A stretch of 64,000 nucleotides of DNA. Source: Fidelibacterota bacterium (lineage in GTDB: Bacteria; Fidelibacterota; Marinisomatia; SCGC-AAA003-L08; TS1B11). A program made the translations under genes and the position numbers. Shown here piece by piece: positions 15,344 to 23,500 of the stretch. The stretch lies in assembly GCA_004124875.1 (NCBI GenBank), contig SCKJ01000005.1, positions 124,001 to 188,000 of the forward strand, given 5' to 3'. The notes under the pieces were generated by a model that was not told where the DNA came from, ran no database searches, and saw only the letters and a list, made by a program, of their open reading frames with translations. The number at the start of each line of letters is the position of its first letter. The first letter of the stretch is position 1.

Positions 15344-16534
15344 TTATTCGTGCGTTGGTTGTACAGATACACTCTTCATACTTTCAAAAAATTCTTGGCC
15401 TTCCTTCCAGTGGTCGTAAGCACGGTACTGAAAATCATTCTTGATCCATTCCCTTATATCAGATTGTTCATGGATGATACGATCAGATTTAAAACCATAG
15501 GTCTTAATAAATCGCTCTCTCAGATCCTCCGCTTCGGACCGGTTCACGATTACGACCTTTGCATCCTTACGAATCTGGCTGACGATCAGATTGGCTGTCA
15601 CATCAGCTTTCGGGATACTGTATCCAAGAATATACACTTCATCGGCTGTTCGAGCCTTATCAAGTGCTTTATTCACAAGTTCGACCTCGATTGCCTTGTC
15701 ATACAGCTTGAGGTAAGTCGGCATGACGACAATTGGATTACGAGGATACCTTAGATGATATGGTTTATGGCTTGAATTAACCTGCATGCCTTGGAAAAAG
15801 CATTCGTTCTCATACGAGGATACATGGATTACCAAATCCGGGGAAAGGACAATCATGCTCCCCTCAGACCAGTTAATCGATCCGTGGAGTTTAATTAACT
15901 CAATTTCAGATGGAGGTTGATCGCCCAGCATCGTTTCATCTGCACATATCCCGCCGATACCGTAACCGTCCAAAGGATTCCACTTGCCACAAGTGAACAT
16001 TGCTTGTTCGAGAAGGAGATCATAATTGAATGTGATGATTGAATCGCCGCGTGAGATGAACTGTACTAAACCACCAATCAGGTCAGATTTATCCGTAGAG
16101 TATGGTGGTTTGAATATTTCATAGATTTGATGAAGAATAAAATTCCTGGCGTCCTCAAGAATGAATTTGTTGAACTCCCTCAGATACGGGATTGGACAGC
16201 CCTGGAGATCAACCCCTATCCCCTTTGGTATATACGGAGCATTCAAGTTGAGGTCTATGAGAGTTAGCAGGTACTCTAAATCGAGGGGATGCGAACCGTC
16301 ATCAAGAGTTTCGATTTGAGTACCGTCCTTTTGAAGGAGTTCAACTTCCGGAACTACTTGATCTTGGAGGTACCTCCATACCCGCTTGTACCCATTGGCC
16401 AGTTTGTAATGTGCTTGGTCCGCAGGTGAGGTCTTTTGTGCTTTTTGAAAGATCAGGTATGCTAACTCTCGCCCCAAGGGTAGATCTGCGAGAGCGTGTG
16501 AAACCCCTGCACCAATTATGAAAAGGCGGCTCAT
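15344..16534 (-). CDS. SIR2-like domain protein (putative NAD-binding/NADase)
   Basis: A 396-residue protein with SIR2-like motifs: FIIGAGVSHALADLPLG at the N-terminus (NAD-binding loop), IITFNYDLLLEQA (the conserved Asn-Asp region), LIKLHGSINW (conserved His), and VYILGYSIPKADVTA near the C-terminus. No second domain or membrane segment is present. SIR2-like proteins of this type occur alone or with partners in anti-phage systems such as DSR and Thoeris ThsA, where they deplete NAD+. Here it lies between R1 copy 2 and R2 copy 1 and is convergent with the cyclase gene. A direct defence role is inference from family and context. Confidence 0.72.
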   Translation of the reverse strand: MSRLFIIGAGVSHALADLPLGRELAYLIFQKAQKTSPADQAHYKLANGYKRVWRYLQDQVVPEVELLQKDGTQIETLDDGSHPLDLEYLLTLIDLNLNAPYIPKGIGVDLQGCPIPYLREFNKFILEDARNFILHQIYEIFKPPYSTDKSDLIGGLVQFISRGDSIITFNYDLLLEQAMFTCGKWNPLDGYGIGGICADETMLGDQPPSEIELIKLHGSINWSEGSMIVLSPDLVIHVSSYENECFFQGMQVNSSHKPYHLRYPRNPIVVMPTYLKLYDKAIEVELVNKALDKARTADEVYILGYSIPKADVTANLIVSQIRKDAKVVIVNRSEAEDLRERFIKTYGFKSDRIIHEQSDIREWIKNDFQYRAYDHWKEGQEFFESMKSVSVQPTHE

Positions 16535-16636
16535 GAAACGTTGGTTTCTAACCGAGCAACCCTGGACGTCTACTTAAAATCATGAAATAATGATCCCATC
16601 CAGCGCATCGACTAGGATTTGCCATTCCGTACATGC

Positions 16637-16833
16637 TGAAAGTTCGACGATTAGAGAAAGTGAGTCAAGTCAGAGTAGTGCCTGTTCCCTGCCGAGTATT
16701 TTCCAGTTTTGCCCCCACAACTCTCTCCTTGGTTCCACTCCCCTATTTTTCTCTATATCATGCCACGCCGCTAACCATTTAAGTCAATCCCCTGCGGGTC
16801 GCGATGCTAAAGACATAAAAGGCACGGCTCTCC
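16637..16833. repeat. Dispersed repeat R2, copy 1
   Basis: About 200 bp resemble 18903-19109; the last 99 bp (16735-16833) align without gaps. The outer parts are nearly identical, while the middle differs but keeps a CCCC-loop-GGG(G) hairpin in both. It fills most of the 16535-16902 gap between the SIR2-like and SEC-C genes. I see no reliable gene in that gap. Confidence 0.7.
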
Positions 16834-16902
16834 ATCCTCGGCAAGGTAATTGTAGAACGCAATTGAAGATTCGCTCTCATAAGACCTGATGTATCCGAAT
16901 TC

Positions 16903-17631
16903 TCAGCTCAAAGATTCAGGGGCACCACAGCACTTCTTATATTTCTTCCCACTGCCGCAGGGACAGGGTTCGTTTCGGCCAACCTTCGGGCTAATAGCGG
17001 TCTGAGATATTTGCGCTTCTGCGCGACGGAATGGTAACCAAAATTCATGCACCTCCAGAACCGTAGCGGGCAGCATTGTAACCCATTCCTCATGAGGCAC
17101 TTTCGATATCTTCGCATCCTTACTAAGAAGGTCCCACCCTTCTTCTGTACCGTGCAGGGATATGGGGTAGATGGCAGCCGCCTGGTTTTCTTGCTCAAGT
17201 AGTAGCAGCCAGGACTGGGGGGCCAGTTCCACCGATTGCATGAATCCCCAACACCATTCGTCTATGATGGTGTATTCCTTGCCTTCCACCTTATTAATAT
17301 AGAAAAGTGGATTGAAATCAGGTGGATCAATCTGAAAGTTCTGCACTATTGAATTGTATAATCGCATGACGAGCCCCATAATGCGCTCGGCTCTTTCCGG
17401 CGTCTCCCACACTATCTGGTCCTCTTTGGTTTCGCCCCACACTACCGGGAGCCAGCGGCTCGGCATAATGGTATCGGGACCGATGACTAGGCCGGTGAGA
17501 AACCCGTCAAGGGTGGAGATGTCCATGCACTCCTCGGGAGATTCATCGGAGATCAGAAATTCACTCAGCGCATCGATTTCGGCATCGCTGAAAGGTTTAG
17601 AAACATTCACAAGCATTTTCCTTAACTGCAT
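16903..17631 (-). CDS. UPF0149/YecA-like protein with C-terminal SEC-C zinc motif
   Basis: A 242-residue protein. Residues 13-190 match the YecA/YgfB (UPF0149) fold ([43 protein letters not shown]). The C-terminus is a SEC-C motif, [18 protein letters not shown], which binds zinc and is found in SecA and many accessory proteins. The start may be ATG 17631 or ATG 17616; the latter has AAGGA just upstream. It lies inside the block flanked by the two R2 copies. The function of this family is unknown; protein-interaction or quality-control roles are suspected. Confidence 0.8.
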   Translation of the reverse strand: MQLRKMLVNVSKPFSDAEIDALSEFLISDESPEECMDISTLDGFLTGLVIGPDTIMPSRWLPVVWGETKEDQIVWETPERAERIMGLVMRLYNSIVQNFQIDPPDFNPLFYINKVEGKEYTIIDEWCWGFMQSVELAPQSWLLLLEQENQAAAIYPISLHGTEEGWDLLSKDAKISKVPHEEWVTMLPATVLEVHEFWLPFRRAEAQISQTAISPKVGRNEPCPCGSGKKYKKCCGAPESLS

Positions 17632-17798
17632 ACTGTCCCGGTCCCTGCTTCACTCAGATCAAACCGGAATGAAGGCAAGTCTCGTTTGTGACTTACTCCG
17701 GTCTTTGAGCCACATTATGAATTAGGATTTCGACGCTATGAAAGCTGGGTCGCAGACTTATGATCAATTGGAAATGTTATTAATTGTCCTTCGATCAA

Positions 17799-18497
17799 CT
17801 ATTTACCCCGTTCATCACCAAGTTCCAATTCCACATCGATTATTTCCTCAGGTAACCTTCCAAGGCCGAATTCATTTCGAATAACTCTTGGTAGGTCATT
17901 AAATGCAGCGTTTAAATCCTTGGAACCCTGACTCATCATTTGGCCACCTTCACGGCTCGTATCACGATCACGAGCCTCTCCCCCCATTTCGCGTATGTCC
18001 CTTCCAGCGCGATAGGTATTTATTGCTGAAACAAGCTGCCCTGCAGAGTTAAAAATACTTTTGGGCAGGAGGATTGAGTTTTCCATCAAAATCTGCTCAA
18101 ACTGCTGAAAGTGATCGAGGTATTCCTGACGTCTCTTCTCATCCCTATCTGCACCTGGCCACAGAGCGCTAAAGTTTCTTGCCAGCCAAACCACTTGAAC
18201 CCAGAGTTCTTTCGCAGCTTCATACATATCCTTTGTGACCTGCTGCTTGAAATCAAATCCCGCTTGGCTGGCCTGTAGAATGATCTGGTTTTGTTGCTCG
18301 ATTCTCTTCTCTAACAGATCGAAGTGTTTTGATATATAAATCTGGAAAAGCAAAAAAGCGAAACTGAGGAGTAGAGTGAGAATACTGATTTCTTGAAATC
18401 CTCGCCACCATAGCCCTACAACAACGATCAGCAAGATTATACCGACTGCAATGACCCATCCAGCTTTGGACAGTGTGCTGTTCCTATCCATCTTCAT
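17799..18497 (-). CDS. Membrane-anchored coiled-coil protein
   Basis: A 232-residue protein. Two hydrophobic segments occur at residues 13-32 (GWVIAVGIILLIVVVGLWW) and 36-52 (ISILTLLLSFAFLLFQIYI), followed by a coiled coil (LLEKRIEQQNQIILQASQAG) and a helical cytosolic domain with conserved-looking Trp residues. The domain order resembles membrane effectors of small defence operons, but I cannot name a family. Its start overlaps the end of the upstream small gene by 14 nt, so the two are co-expressed. Confidence 0.6.
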   Translation of the reverse strand: MKMDRNSTLSKAGWVIAVGIILLIVVVGLWWRGFQEISILTLLLSFAFLLFQIYISKHFDLLEKRIEQQNQIILQASQAGFDFKQQVTKDMYEAAKELWVQVVWLARNFSALWPGADRDEKRRQEYLDHFQQFEQILMENSILLPKSIFNSAGQLVSAINTYRAGRDIREMGGEARDRDTSREGGQMMSQGSKDLNAAFNDLPRVIRNEFGLGRLPEEIIDVELELGDERGK

Positions 18498-18741
18498 ACA
18501 ACTCCTCTGCTCTCACAAGTGCTTTGCCAAACCTCATTATCGCAGAATAGGAATATCGGTCTGAGTAGTTCGCATGGTTACCTCCCTCACGAAAATCGTC
18601 CTGGTGGGTATTCTTTTCCTCGAAGGCATCCAACTGACCGGCGGCGGCAGCCTCGCTACGGGGTTGGTCGATGGTCTCAATTTTCTGCAGGGGCATGGCG
18701 CTCCCTGCAATGTCCACCTCGCGGGCGGTTGCCGTACACAT
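18484..18741 (-). CDS. Small hypothetical protein upstream of the membrane coiled-coil gene
   Basis: From ATG 18741 the frame encodes 86 hydrophilic residues (MCTATAREVDIAGSAMPLQK at the start, MRFGKALVRAEELYEDG at the end). A strong GGAGGAG precedes that ATG on the minus strand, which favours it over a GTG at 18759 and over plus-strand frames here. No domain is recognised. Its last 14 nt overlap the following gene. Confidence 0.45.
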   Translation of the reverse strand: MCTATAREVDIAGSAMPLQKIETIDQPRSEAAAAGQLDAFEEKNTHQDDFREGGNHANYSDRYSYSAIMRFGKALVRAEELYEDG

Positions 18742-18902
18742 CGTACTCACTCCTCCCACGCAAGTTCAGCCTTCATCGGCGAGAGGGGGATGTGGGTTGT
18801 GTGGCCCCCACGTGGGTTGCTTGGGAATGGTGTATTGGTTAGGGGGCATAGAGAATCCTCTCAATCTGTTCATGAAAAATAAAATTGGCAAATTTGCATG
18901 TT

Positions 18903-19109
18903 TGAAAGTTCGGCGGATGGGGGGAGTGTGTCAAGGATGAGTGCCACCTGTTCCCAACTTGGTTGTTTCCCTGTATATTCAGTCTCCACCTCCACGCATG
19001 CCATCCTGGTCCACTCCACTATTTTTCTCCCCATCATGCCACGCCGCTAGCCATTTAAGTCGTTCCCCTTTGGGGCACTTCGTTAAAGACATAAAAGGCA
19101 CGGCTCTCC
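18903..19109. repeat. Dispersed repeat R2, copy 2
   Basis: The second R2 copy, in the same orientation as the one at 16637-16833; the last 99 bp (19011-19109) correspond to 16735-16833. Together they enclose the SEC-C, membrane coiled-coil and small hypothetical genes. It occupies most of the gap 18742-19165, in which I see no other gene. Confidence 0.7.
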
Positions 19110-19165
19110 GCGAGGCTACGGGCATGAGAAAAATAGTTGCGCTTAACAGAGATGAAAGGAGGTGG

Positions 19166-19390
19166 ATGGATAGAATGGAAATCGTAGAAAACGAAACACC
19201 CAAGGCAATGACCTGGAAACAGGTGAAATACCTTGGTCTTCTCTTCGATAAGACAAAACTCAGCGATGATGATAAGGACCAGTATTGGTCTAAAGTCGTT
19301 GACAATGGCTTTACTCGTATATCGGCAAGTGCAGTTATCGATGAATTAATCGGGGAGAGAAATGGCTTTGTAAAACCTGAGGACTACTAA
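19166..19390 (+). CDS. Small hypothetical protein
   Basis: The ATG at 19166 follows AAAGGAGGTGG closely, and 74 charged residues follow (AMTWKQVKYLGLLFDKTKLS, ISASAVIDELIGERNGFVKP). The frame stays open upstream through R2, but that part is unlikely to be coding. The product looks like a small helical protein; the family is unknown. It lies between R2 copy 2 and R1 copy 3. Confidence 0.45.
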   Translation: MDRMEIVENETPKAMTWKQVKYLGLLFDKTKLSDDDKDQYWSKVVDNGFTRISASAVIDELIGERNGFVKPEDY

Positions 19391-19440
19391 GTCAAGGTCT
19401 TCATTTATCTTTTTTTCTTTCTTTTTTTTCTATGAAGTCA

Positions 19441-19517
19441 TCGTGGTGTTCTGGATGAAAGAGATCAGTCTCCCACACTTTAACCGGTATAGAATGAGGT
19501 TTAGGAAGGTGTGGAGG
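19441..19517 (+). repeat. Direct repeat R1, copy 3
   Basis: This copy again encodes VVFWMKEISLPHFNRYRMRF then RKVW. As in copy 2, only the 3' part of the parent gene remains. It closes the cargo zone that began at 14.3 kb. Confidence 0.72.
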
Positions 19518-19586
19518 GGGTGTTGGGTAGCTTTTCGTCATCATAAAAGTGTTGAATGAACGTGAATGAAATAATCGTTGCCGGTA

Positions 19587-20234
19587 CTACTTTCCCTTGG
19601 TGGTGTCTATATGCCTTCTTCTCGAGGCCAATATTGAGGATGATTCCACGGCACTAAAAGAGCCTACTGTCAATCTCTTAAGAGAATCATCATCTAAGGT
19701 CTGCTCCATAACTTTTCTATATTTATCCCCCTTCTCACACACCATTACGTCGACGATTATTGGTTGGTCTTGGAGTGAAAATGATGCTTGTTTGTTGAAC
19801 GGTAGCATTAATAGATAGTCATCATATTTATATGTACTCTTAGGAGGAATCTCAACTGGGAGTGGCACAATTCCCTTCTGAGCTTGCAACATATTTGCAC
19901 TGCCAAGGTTGGCTGAGTAATACTGAAAATCGAAAATGGCAACAGGGTTGTATACATACGTCTTCCCATTCGCATCTCTTGCCTCTAATAGAATATCCTT
20001 AACGACCTTAGATTTGTTGGACTGATTGATTATACTTACGTTGATTAGAAAAGCTCCGCTAACATAATTACCTTGAGGACCGGTTATCCCTAGGCCTAGT
20101 ACCGTCCATTTATTGATAACAAGCCTCAGTGCAGCGTCCTTATACTGTGTGTACCAGATATTATATATTGAAAGTCCAACGGCTAATACAGCAACCATTG
20201 CTGTCACGTTATCTGTCCAAGGACCAGCCATCAT
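19587..20234 (-). CDS. Single-pass membrane protein with beta-rich domain
   Basis: A 215-residue protein. Residues 8-28 form one transmembrane helix (VTAMVAVLAVGLSIYNIWYT), and the remainder is predicted beta-rich (LINVSIINQSNKSKVVKDIL, PVEIPPKSTYKYDDYLLML), resembling an immunoglobulin-like domain. The C-terminus is basic. No family is recognised. It stands alone, about 80 nt from the end of the NTase partner gene on the same strand. Confidence 0.5.
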   Translation of the reverse strand: MMAGPWTDNVTAMVAVLAVGLSIYNIWYTQYKDAALRLVINKWTVLGLGITGPQGNYVSGAFLINVSIINQSNKSKVVKDILLEARDANGKTYVYNPVAIFDFQYYSANLGSANMLQAQKGIVPLPVEIPPKSTYKYDDYLLMLPFNKQASFSLQDQPIIVDVMVCEKGDKYRKVMEQTLDDDSLKRLTVGSFSAVESSSILASRRRHIDTTKGK

Positions 20235-20316
20235 AGGCTATTAGAGCAAATTAGGAGTTTCATGATTCATCATATTATCAATTGTTTAGCCCGCATTTCT
20301 ATTATTCACCCAAATG

Positions 20317-21477
20317 TCATTCCTTGATTCTAAACTGACCAATCTCATCGATTCCAAATTGCCCGATAGACCCTCCTTGCTGTTGCGTGTCATTAGACGA
20401 CCCAGAGAATATCATATTGTATTCAGTAAGACACGTATATTTCAAGCAAATAAAATACAGGTTTTGTGGAAGTTCTTGATCTAGAATATATTCTGTTAAT
20501 ATGGTTTTTATAGACTTTACAACGGCTTCTATGGAATCCTGGTCATCCGTATTCATATTTTTTTTCGCTCTTTTCATCTGTGATAGGATCTTTATTAGGT
20601 TGAGAGCGGAGTACAGATTGGTGCGTTCTAGGGTTCTGATCTCGGGAGTTATCTCTAGTACCAAGTCTTTTTGCTGTGGATGTCTTCGTTGATCATGTGG
20701 GCGCTGGGCCAAACTCTTAGTTAACTCGAAGAATGACTTGGTTCCAACAAATTTGCTTCCAATCGAAAATTGATCACCTTTAATCTCAAAGAGCAAACGT
20801 ATCCCCCAAAGGACAAAAGATTCATCACTTATAGAATTCTTGATTCTATGGTCGTCAGTGATGCTGTCATCTAATATGGATGAGAGTCTTGTGGTAAGAG
20901 CATGTATAAACTTATCCTTATTGGCCCATTCAATCGATGCCGGCCATGGAGTTGAACCTTCAGCAGCTGTAGAAGGGTCAAGATATACCAAGGTGGTAAA
21001 TAGCTCAGAATCGACAAAGGTCTCGTATAAAGGGGCGAGACTATAACGCTGAGAGTCCTCGACTTCATTAAGGTACTTGATAACATCATCTAATCCATAT
21101 GCCTCAACCCGTCGGTATTTTTTGAATTCTTCCATAAGCAATTTAACATTCTTATCTCCATTAGCAGGTAAGAATGTCTGGTAAAGTTCCGCAAGGTAGA
21201 AATAGACCCGCCGACGAAAAATATTTGTTAAAGCGGTTGTGAAAGACGGCTCCTCCGTTAACTCATGCAGTTCTCGGTTGGTGTAATAGATGCCGAATGC
21301 TCCCCCAAATCCAAATAACGCGTCAAAATGGGGGATCGAGCCAAGAACTGAAAGGTAGTCTTTCGTACTTATGAGGTTCAGGGAAGAGATTGAGGAGACG
21401 ATTTCTTTAAGGCTAGTTTCGTACTCTTCAAGTTTTTCTGATATTTGTGTGGAAATGTTATTTTCCACTGTGGTCAT
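20317..21477 (-). CDS. Uncharacterised partner of a nucleotidyltransferase
   Basis: A 386-residue, mainly helical, cytosolic protein with no recognised motif. Notable stretches are FGFGGAFGIYYTNRELHELT, YFYLAELYQTFLPANGDKNV and FVLWGIRLLFEIKGDQFSIG. The C-terminal tail is Gln/Gly-rich, with a short internal repeat (IGQFGIDEIGQFRIKE). Its start overlaps the end of the upstream nucleotidyltransferase gene by 20 nt, a strong sign of a two-gene unit. It could be the toxin or target of the NTase (as in MNT/HEPN or AbiEi/AbiEii pairs), but there is no HEPN R-x4-6-H motif that I can identify with confidence. Confidence 0.55.
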   Translation of the reverse strand: MTTVENNISTQISEKLEEYETSLKEIVSSISSLNLISTKDYLSVLGSIPHFDALFGFGGAFGIYYTNRELHELTEEPSFTTALTNIFRRRVYFYLAELYQTFLPANGDKNVKLLMEEFKKYRRVEAYGLDDVIKYLNEVEDSQRYSLAPLYETFVDSELFTTLVYLDPSTAAEGSTPWPASIEWANKDKFIHALTTRLSSILDDSITDDHRIKNSISDESFVLWGIRLLFEIKGDQFSIGSKFVGTKSFFELTKSLAQRPHDQRRHPQQKDLVLEITPEIRTLERTNLYSALNLIKILSQMKRAKKNMNTDDQDSIEAVVKSIKTILTEYILDQELPQNLYFICLKYTCLTEYNMIFSGSSNDTQQQGGSIGQFGIDEIGQFRIKE

Positions 21478-21808
21478 TAAGATGGAGACCGTCGTTTAAG
21501 CTTTTGAAAATAGGATGATCATTCTTGAGATCGGAAGATTCACAAATCAAGATATGGATAGGTCTACTTCGTTTAATTCTAATACTGGCTCGTTCATACC
21601 CACGAAGATGCTCTACTCTAGCCAGTTTGTGGAGCCCGTTTCTTACAAGGCTGGATCTAACAGAACTGAAAGCGTGGGATATGCTGCCATCAGGAACGAC
21701 GAGAGCCATATCGAAGTCAGAGGGATATCGCACTCTTGGGTTTAGTGTTGACCCAAATATGACAACCTTCCCAAAACGCAATAAATCGATAAGAAAGAAA
21801 CGAAGCAT
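21458..21808 (-). CDS. MNT-like nucleotidyltransferase domain protein
   Basis: A protein of about 116 residues from ATG 21808, chosen over ATG 21823 because AAGGAG lies just upstream of it. VVIFGSTLNPRVRYPSDFDM gives the polymerase-beta superfamily signature: Gly19-Ser20, then Asp31-x-Asp33. The small size is that of MNT-type enzymes, which modify a partner by adding nucleotides. A third catalytic carboxylate is not obvious. It is the first gene of a pair with the 386-residue protein. Confidence 0.72.
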   Translation of the reverse strand: MLRFFLIDLLRFGKVVIFGSTLNPRVRYPSDFDMALVVPDGSISHAFSSVRSSLVRNGLHKLARVEHLRGYERASIRIKRSRPIHILICESSDLKNDHPIFKSLNDGLHLNDHSGK

Positions 21809-22130
21809 TGGAAGCTCCTTCATTTTTACTTGTTAATAGTGATTGCAATTGCAACTTTGTGGTCGAAAAAGCCAGAAAGTGGCAAAACGGCTAGGAGAGC
21901 TAATTGTTGATGTCTGCAGTAGGGCGTTAATGTCCACGACCTTTACTGATTCTGATTGGATCGAGACGGACATTGTATTTACCCTATTTCAATACCTCAG
22001 ACTGTTATTCAAAATGTTTTTTACCAGATAAACAGATTGTAAGCATAAAAACGATATTATGCAAGTGCGGAGACTGATTGAATTGTTACTGGAGATCTCC
22101 TGTGCACCCGTGTACTGTAATAATTCAGCG
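21809..22130. other. Intergenic region, no feature seen
   Basis: The stretch lies between the NTase gene start and the end of the next minus-strand gene. I found no credible gene, repeat or terminator in it. The promoter of the NTase pair is expected at its left end but no clear -35/-10 pair was identified. Confidence 0.5.
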
Positions 22131-23222
22131 TCAGGTCAATCTTGCAACATAGAGATACTGAGGCACCTTCCAGGTTGAGGAGATTTCCGGAATAGCAACG
22201 TCATTCTCTGCCCCTGTCAGAGTGATTGACTGCTCTGATTCAGCATCAACGATCTCATTCTTGAGGTGGCGGACAATCAAGAGGTCATCATCGACATTTT
22301 GAAGTCGATCACCAAGGTCATAGGCCCTTTCGAGAGGTCTTGATTTAATGATTTCCCGTTGGAAAGGATCGAGGACTTCGAGGTGGCTCTTGCCGTCATA
22401 ATTGGTCAGAAGAGTTAATCGATCTTTTTGAGCAGGGAGCATGGAGAGTATTTGCCTTCCTTTGAAGTGAAGTGGTTCAAGCTCCTCTATTATTGGTGGA
22501 CCTCGAATATCCATTGAATAGACACGGTTTGGCTCCTGGCCGTCAGATGTGGATTCGGTGAATATGAGATACTTTGATTTGTCCTGGTGAATAGGATGAT
22601 ATTGCTCTTGGCGTTGGAAGGCGTATGGGAATTCGGAATCCAAACGGACATCGACTCGCTCAGTCTGGCCCAACTCTGGCTCAATGAGATAGGTGTTGTC
22701 ATCAGCGTCATTCAATAAAACGAACTCATCGGCGTCGGTCACGATAGGAATCATGGAGAGGACTGTATCTCCCTCTCCCTCATGTTGAAACTGACGATAG
22801 GGAATATCTACCTGCTCGCTATTGAAAGGTGATCTGTGCAAAGCTTGTAGGATATGGTCGAGAGAGCGGACCTGTATCAGGTTACTTAGGCAGGAGACGA
22901 CGTAGTTGGGTGTTTCGGCCATGAGGCAAGAGACTTCGTCAACACCCCTTAGTTCAACGAAGCCCCTCGAAGGGTCAGTAAGATCATAAGTAATGATGCC
23001 CTCGCCGTCAGCGATGAAGAGATACGTGTGCAGTATAGTCAGATGGCTGAAGCCCCCGGTGTAGTCTCCTCGGTAAGGCACAGAGACAACGGTGGGGTCA
23101 TGTAGTCTGGTTGAACTCCAGATGTTCAGTGAATAGTGCGTCATCCCTATCGCCAAATCAGACGACTCAGTGTCCGGTGCGTCTCGGACGCCGAGAATGA
23201 GCAGGTTGTCAAGTGTTGCCAT
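22131..23222 (-). CDS. Hypothetical protein, possible beta-propeller
   Basis: A 363-residue cytosolic protein, acidic and rich in repeated short beta stretches (LNIWSSTRLHDPTVVSVPY, YLFIADGEGIITYDLTDPSR, KSKYLIFTESTSDGQEPNRV, RLTLLTNYDGKSHLEVLDPF). The spacing of about 45 residues between similar strands suggests a propeller of 6-8 blades. There is no signal peptide or catalytic signature. It is a stand-alone gene in the cargo zone. Function unknown. Confidence 0.5.
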   Translation of the reverse strand: MATLDNLLILGVRDAPDTESSDLAIGMTHYSLNIWSSTRLHDPTVVSVPYRGDYTGGFSHLTILHTYLFIADGEGIITYDLTDPSRGFVELRGVDEVSCLMAETPNYVVSCLSNLIQVRSLDHILQALHRSPFNSEQVDIPYRQFQHEGEGDTVLSMIPIVTDADEFVLLNDADDNTYLIEPELGQTERVDVRLDSEFPYAFQRQEQYHPIHQDKSKYLIFTESTSDGQEPNRVYSMDIRGPPIIEELEPLHFKGRQILSMLPAQKDRLTLLTNYDGKSHLEVLDPFQREIIKSRPLERAYDLGDRLQNVDDDLLIVRHLKNEIVDAESEQSITLTGAENDVAIPEISSTWKVPQYLYVARLT

Positions 23223-23377
23223 ATCCCCCCTGAATTGCCTCGTATTTATAAAGATTACTACCCAAAATGTAGATTGAGTCTGGGCCTACCACCACATATG
23301 TAGTGGTATATCATGGTCTAAGGCAATGTCGAACGGCGGATAATTCTTGCTGTGAGGTGTAGGGGACTGTATATTTA

Positions 23378-23410
23378 CCCTCCGAGCAGTAAACCTGCTC
23401 GGAGGGTTTT
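23378..23410 (+). terminator. Intrinsic terminator-like hairpin
   Basis: A perfect 12-bp stem (CCCTCCGAGCAG paired with CTGCTCGGAGGG) with a 5-nt loop is followed by TTTT. No plus-strand gene lies just upstream, so it may end a small RNA or act as an attenuator in the leader of the gene at 23501. Confidence 0.75.
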
Positions 23411-23443
23411 GTAGGAAGCCCTGCCTGTACCGTATGGTCAAAG

Positions 23444-23481
23444 GCCGAGGAGAATCCAAGTAGGATGACCTCGGCTTTTTT
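23444..23481 (+). terminator. Second intrinsic terminator-like hairpin
   Basis: GCCGAGG pairs with CCTCGGC across an 18-nt loop and is followed by six T. It is 34 nt beyond the first hairpin and just upstream of the gene at 23501, and it covers a spurious ATG at 23465. Confidence 0.7.
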
Positions 23482-23500
23482 CGTCTCAGGAGCGTCCAAG

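Noticed and set aside
18574-18882. Plus-strand frame of about 100 codons antisense to the small gene at 18484
   Set aside because: The minus-strand frame has a strong GGAGGAG and couples to the next gene, whereas the plus-strand product looks random and Pro/Gly/Trp-rich.
18979-19305. Minus-strand frame reading AVPFMSLTKCPKGERLKW through R2 copy 2
   Set aside because: The same frame in R2 copy 1 carries TGA in place of the Arg codon and other stops follow. Selenocysteine use was considered because of the tRNA-Sec, but the position is not Cys-like and no SECIS-like hairpin follows. Treated as repeat, not gene.
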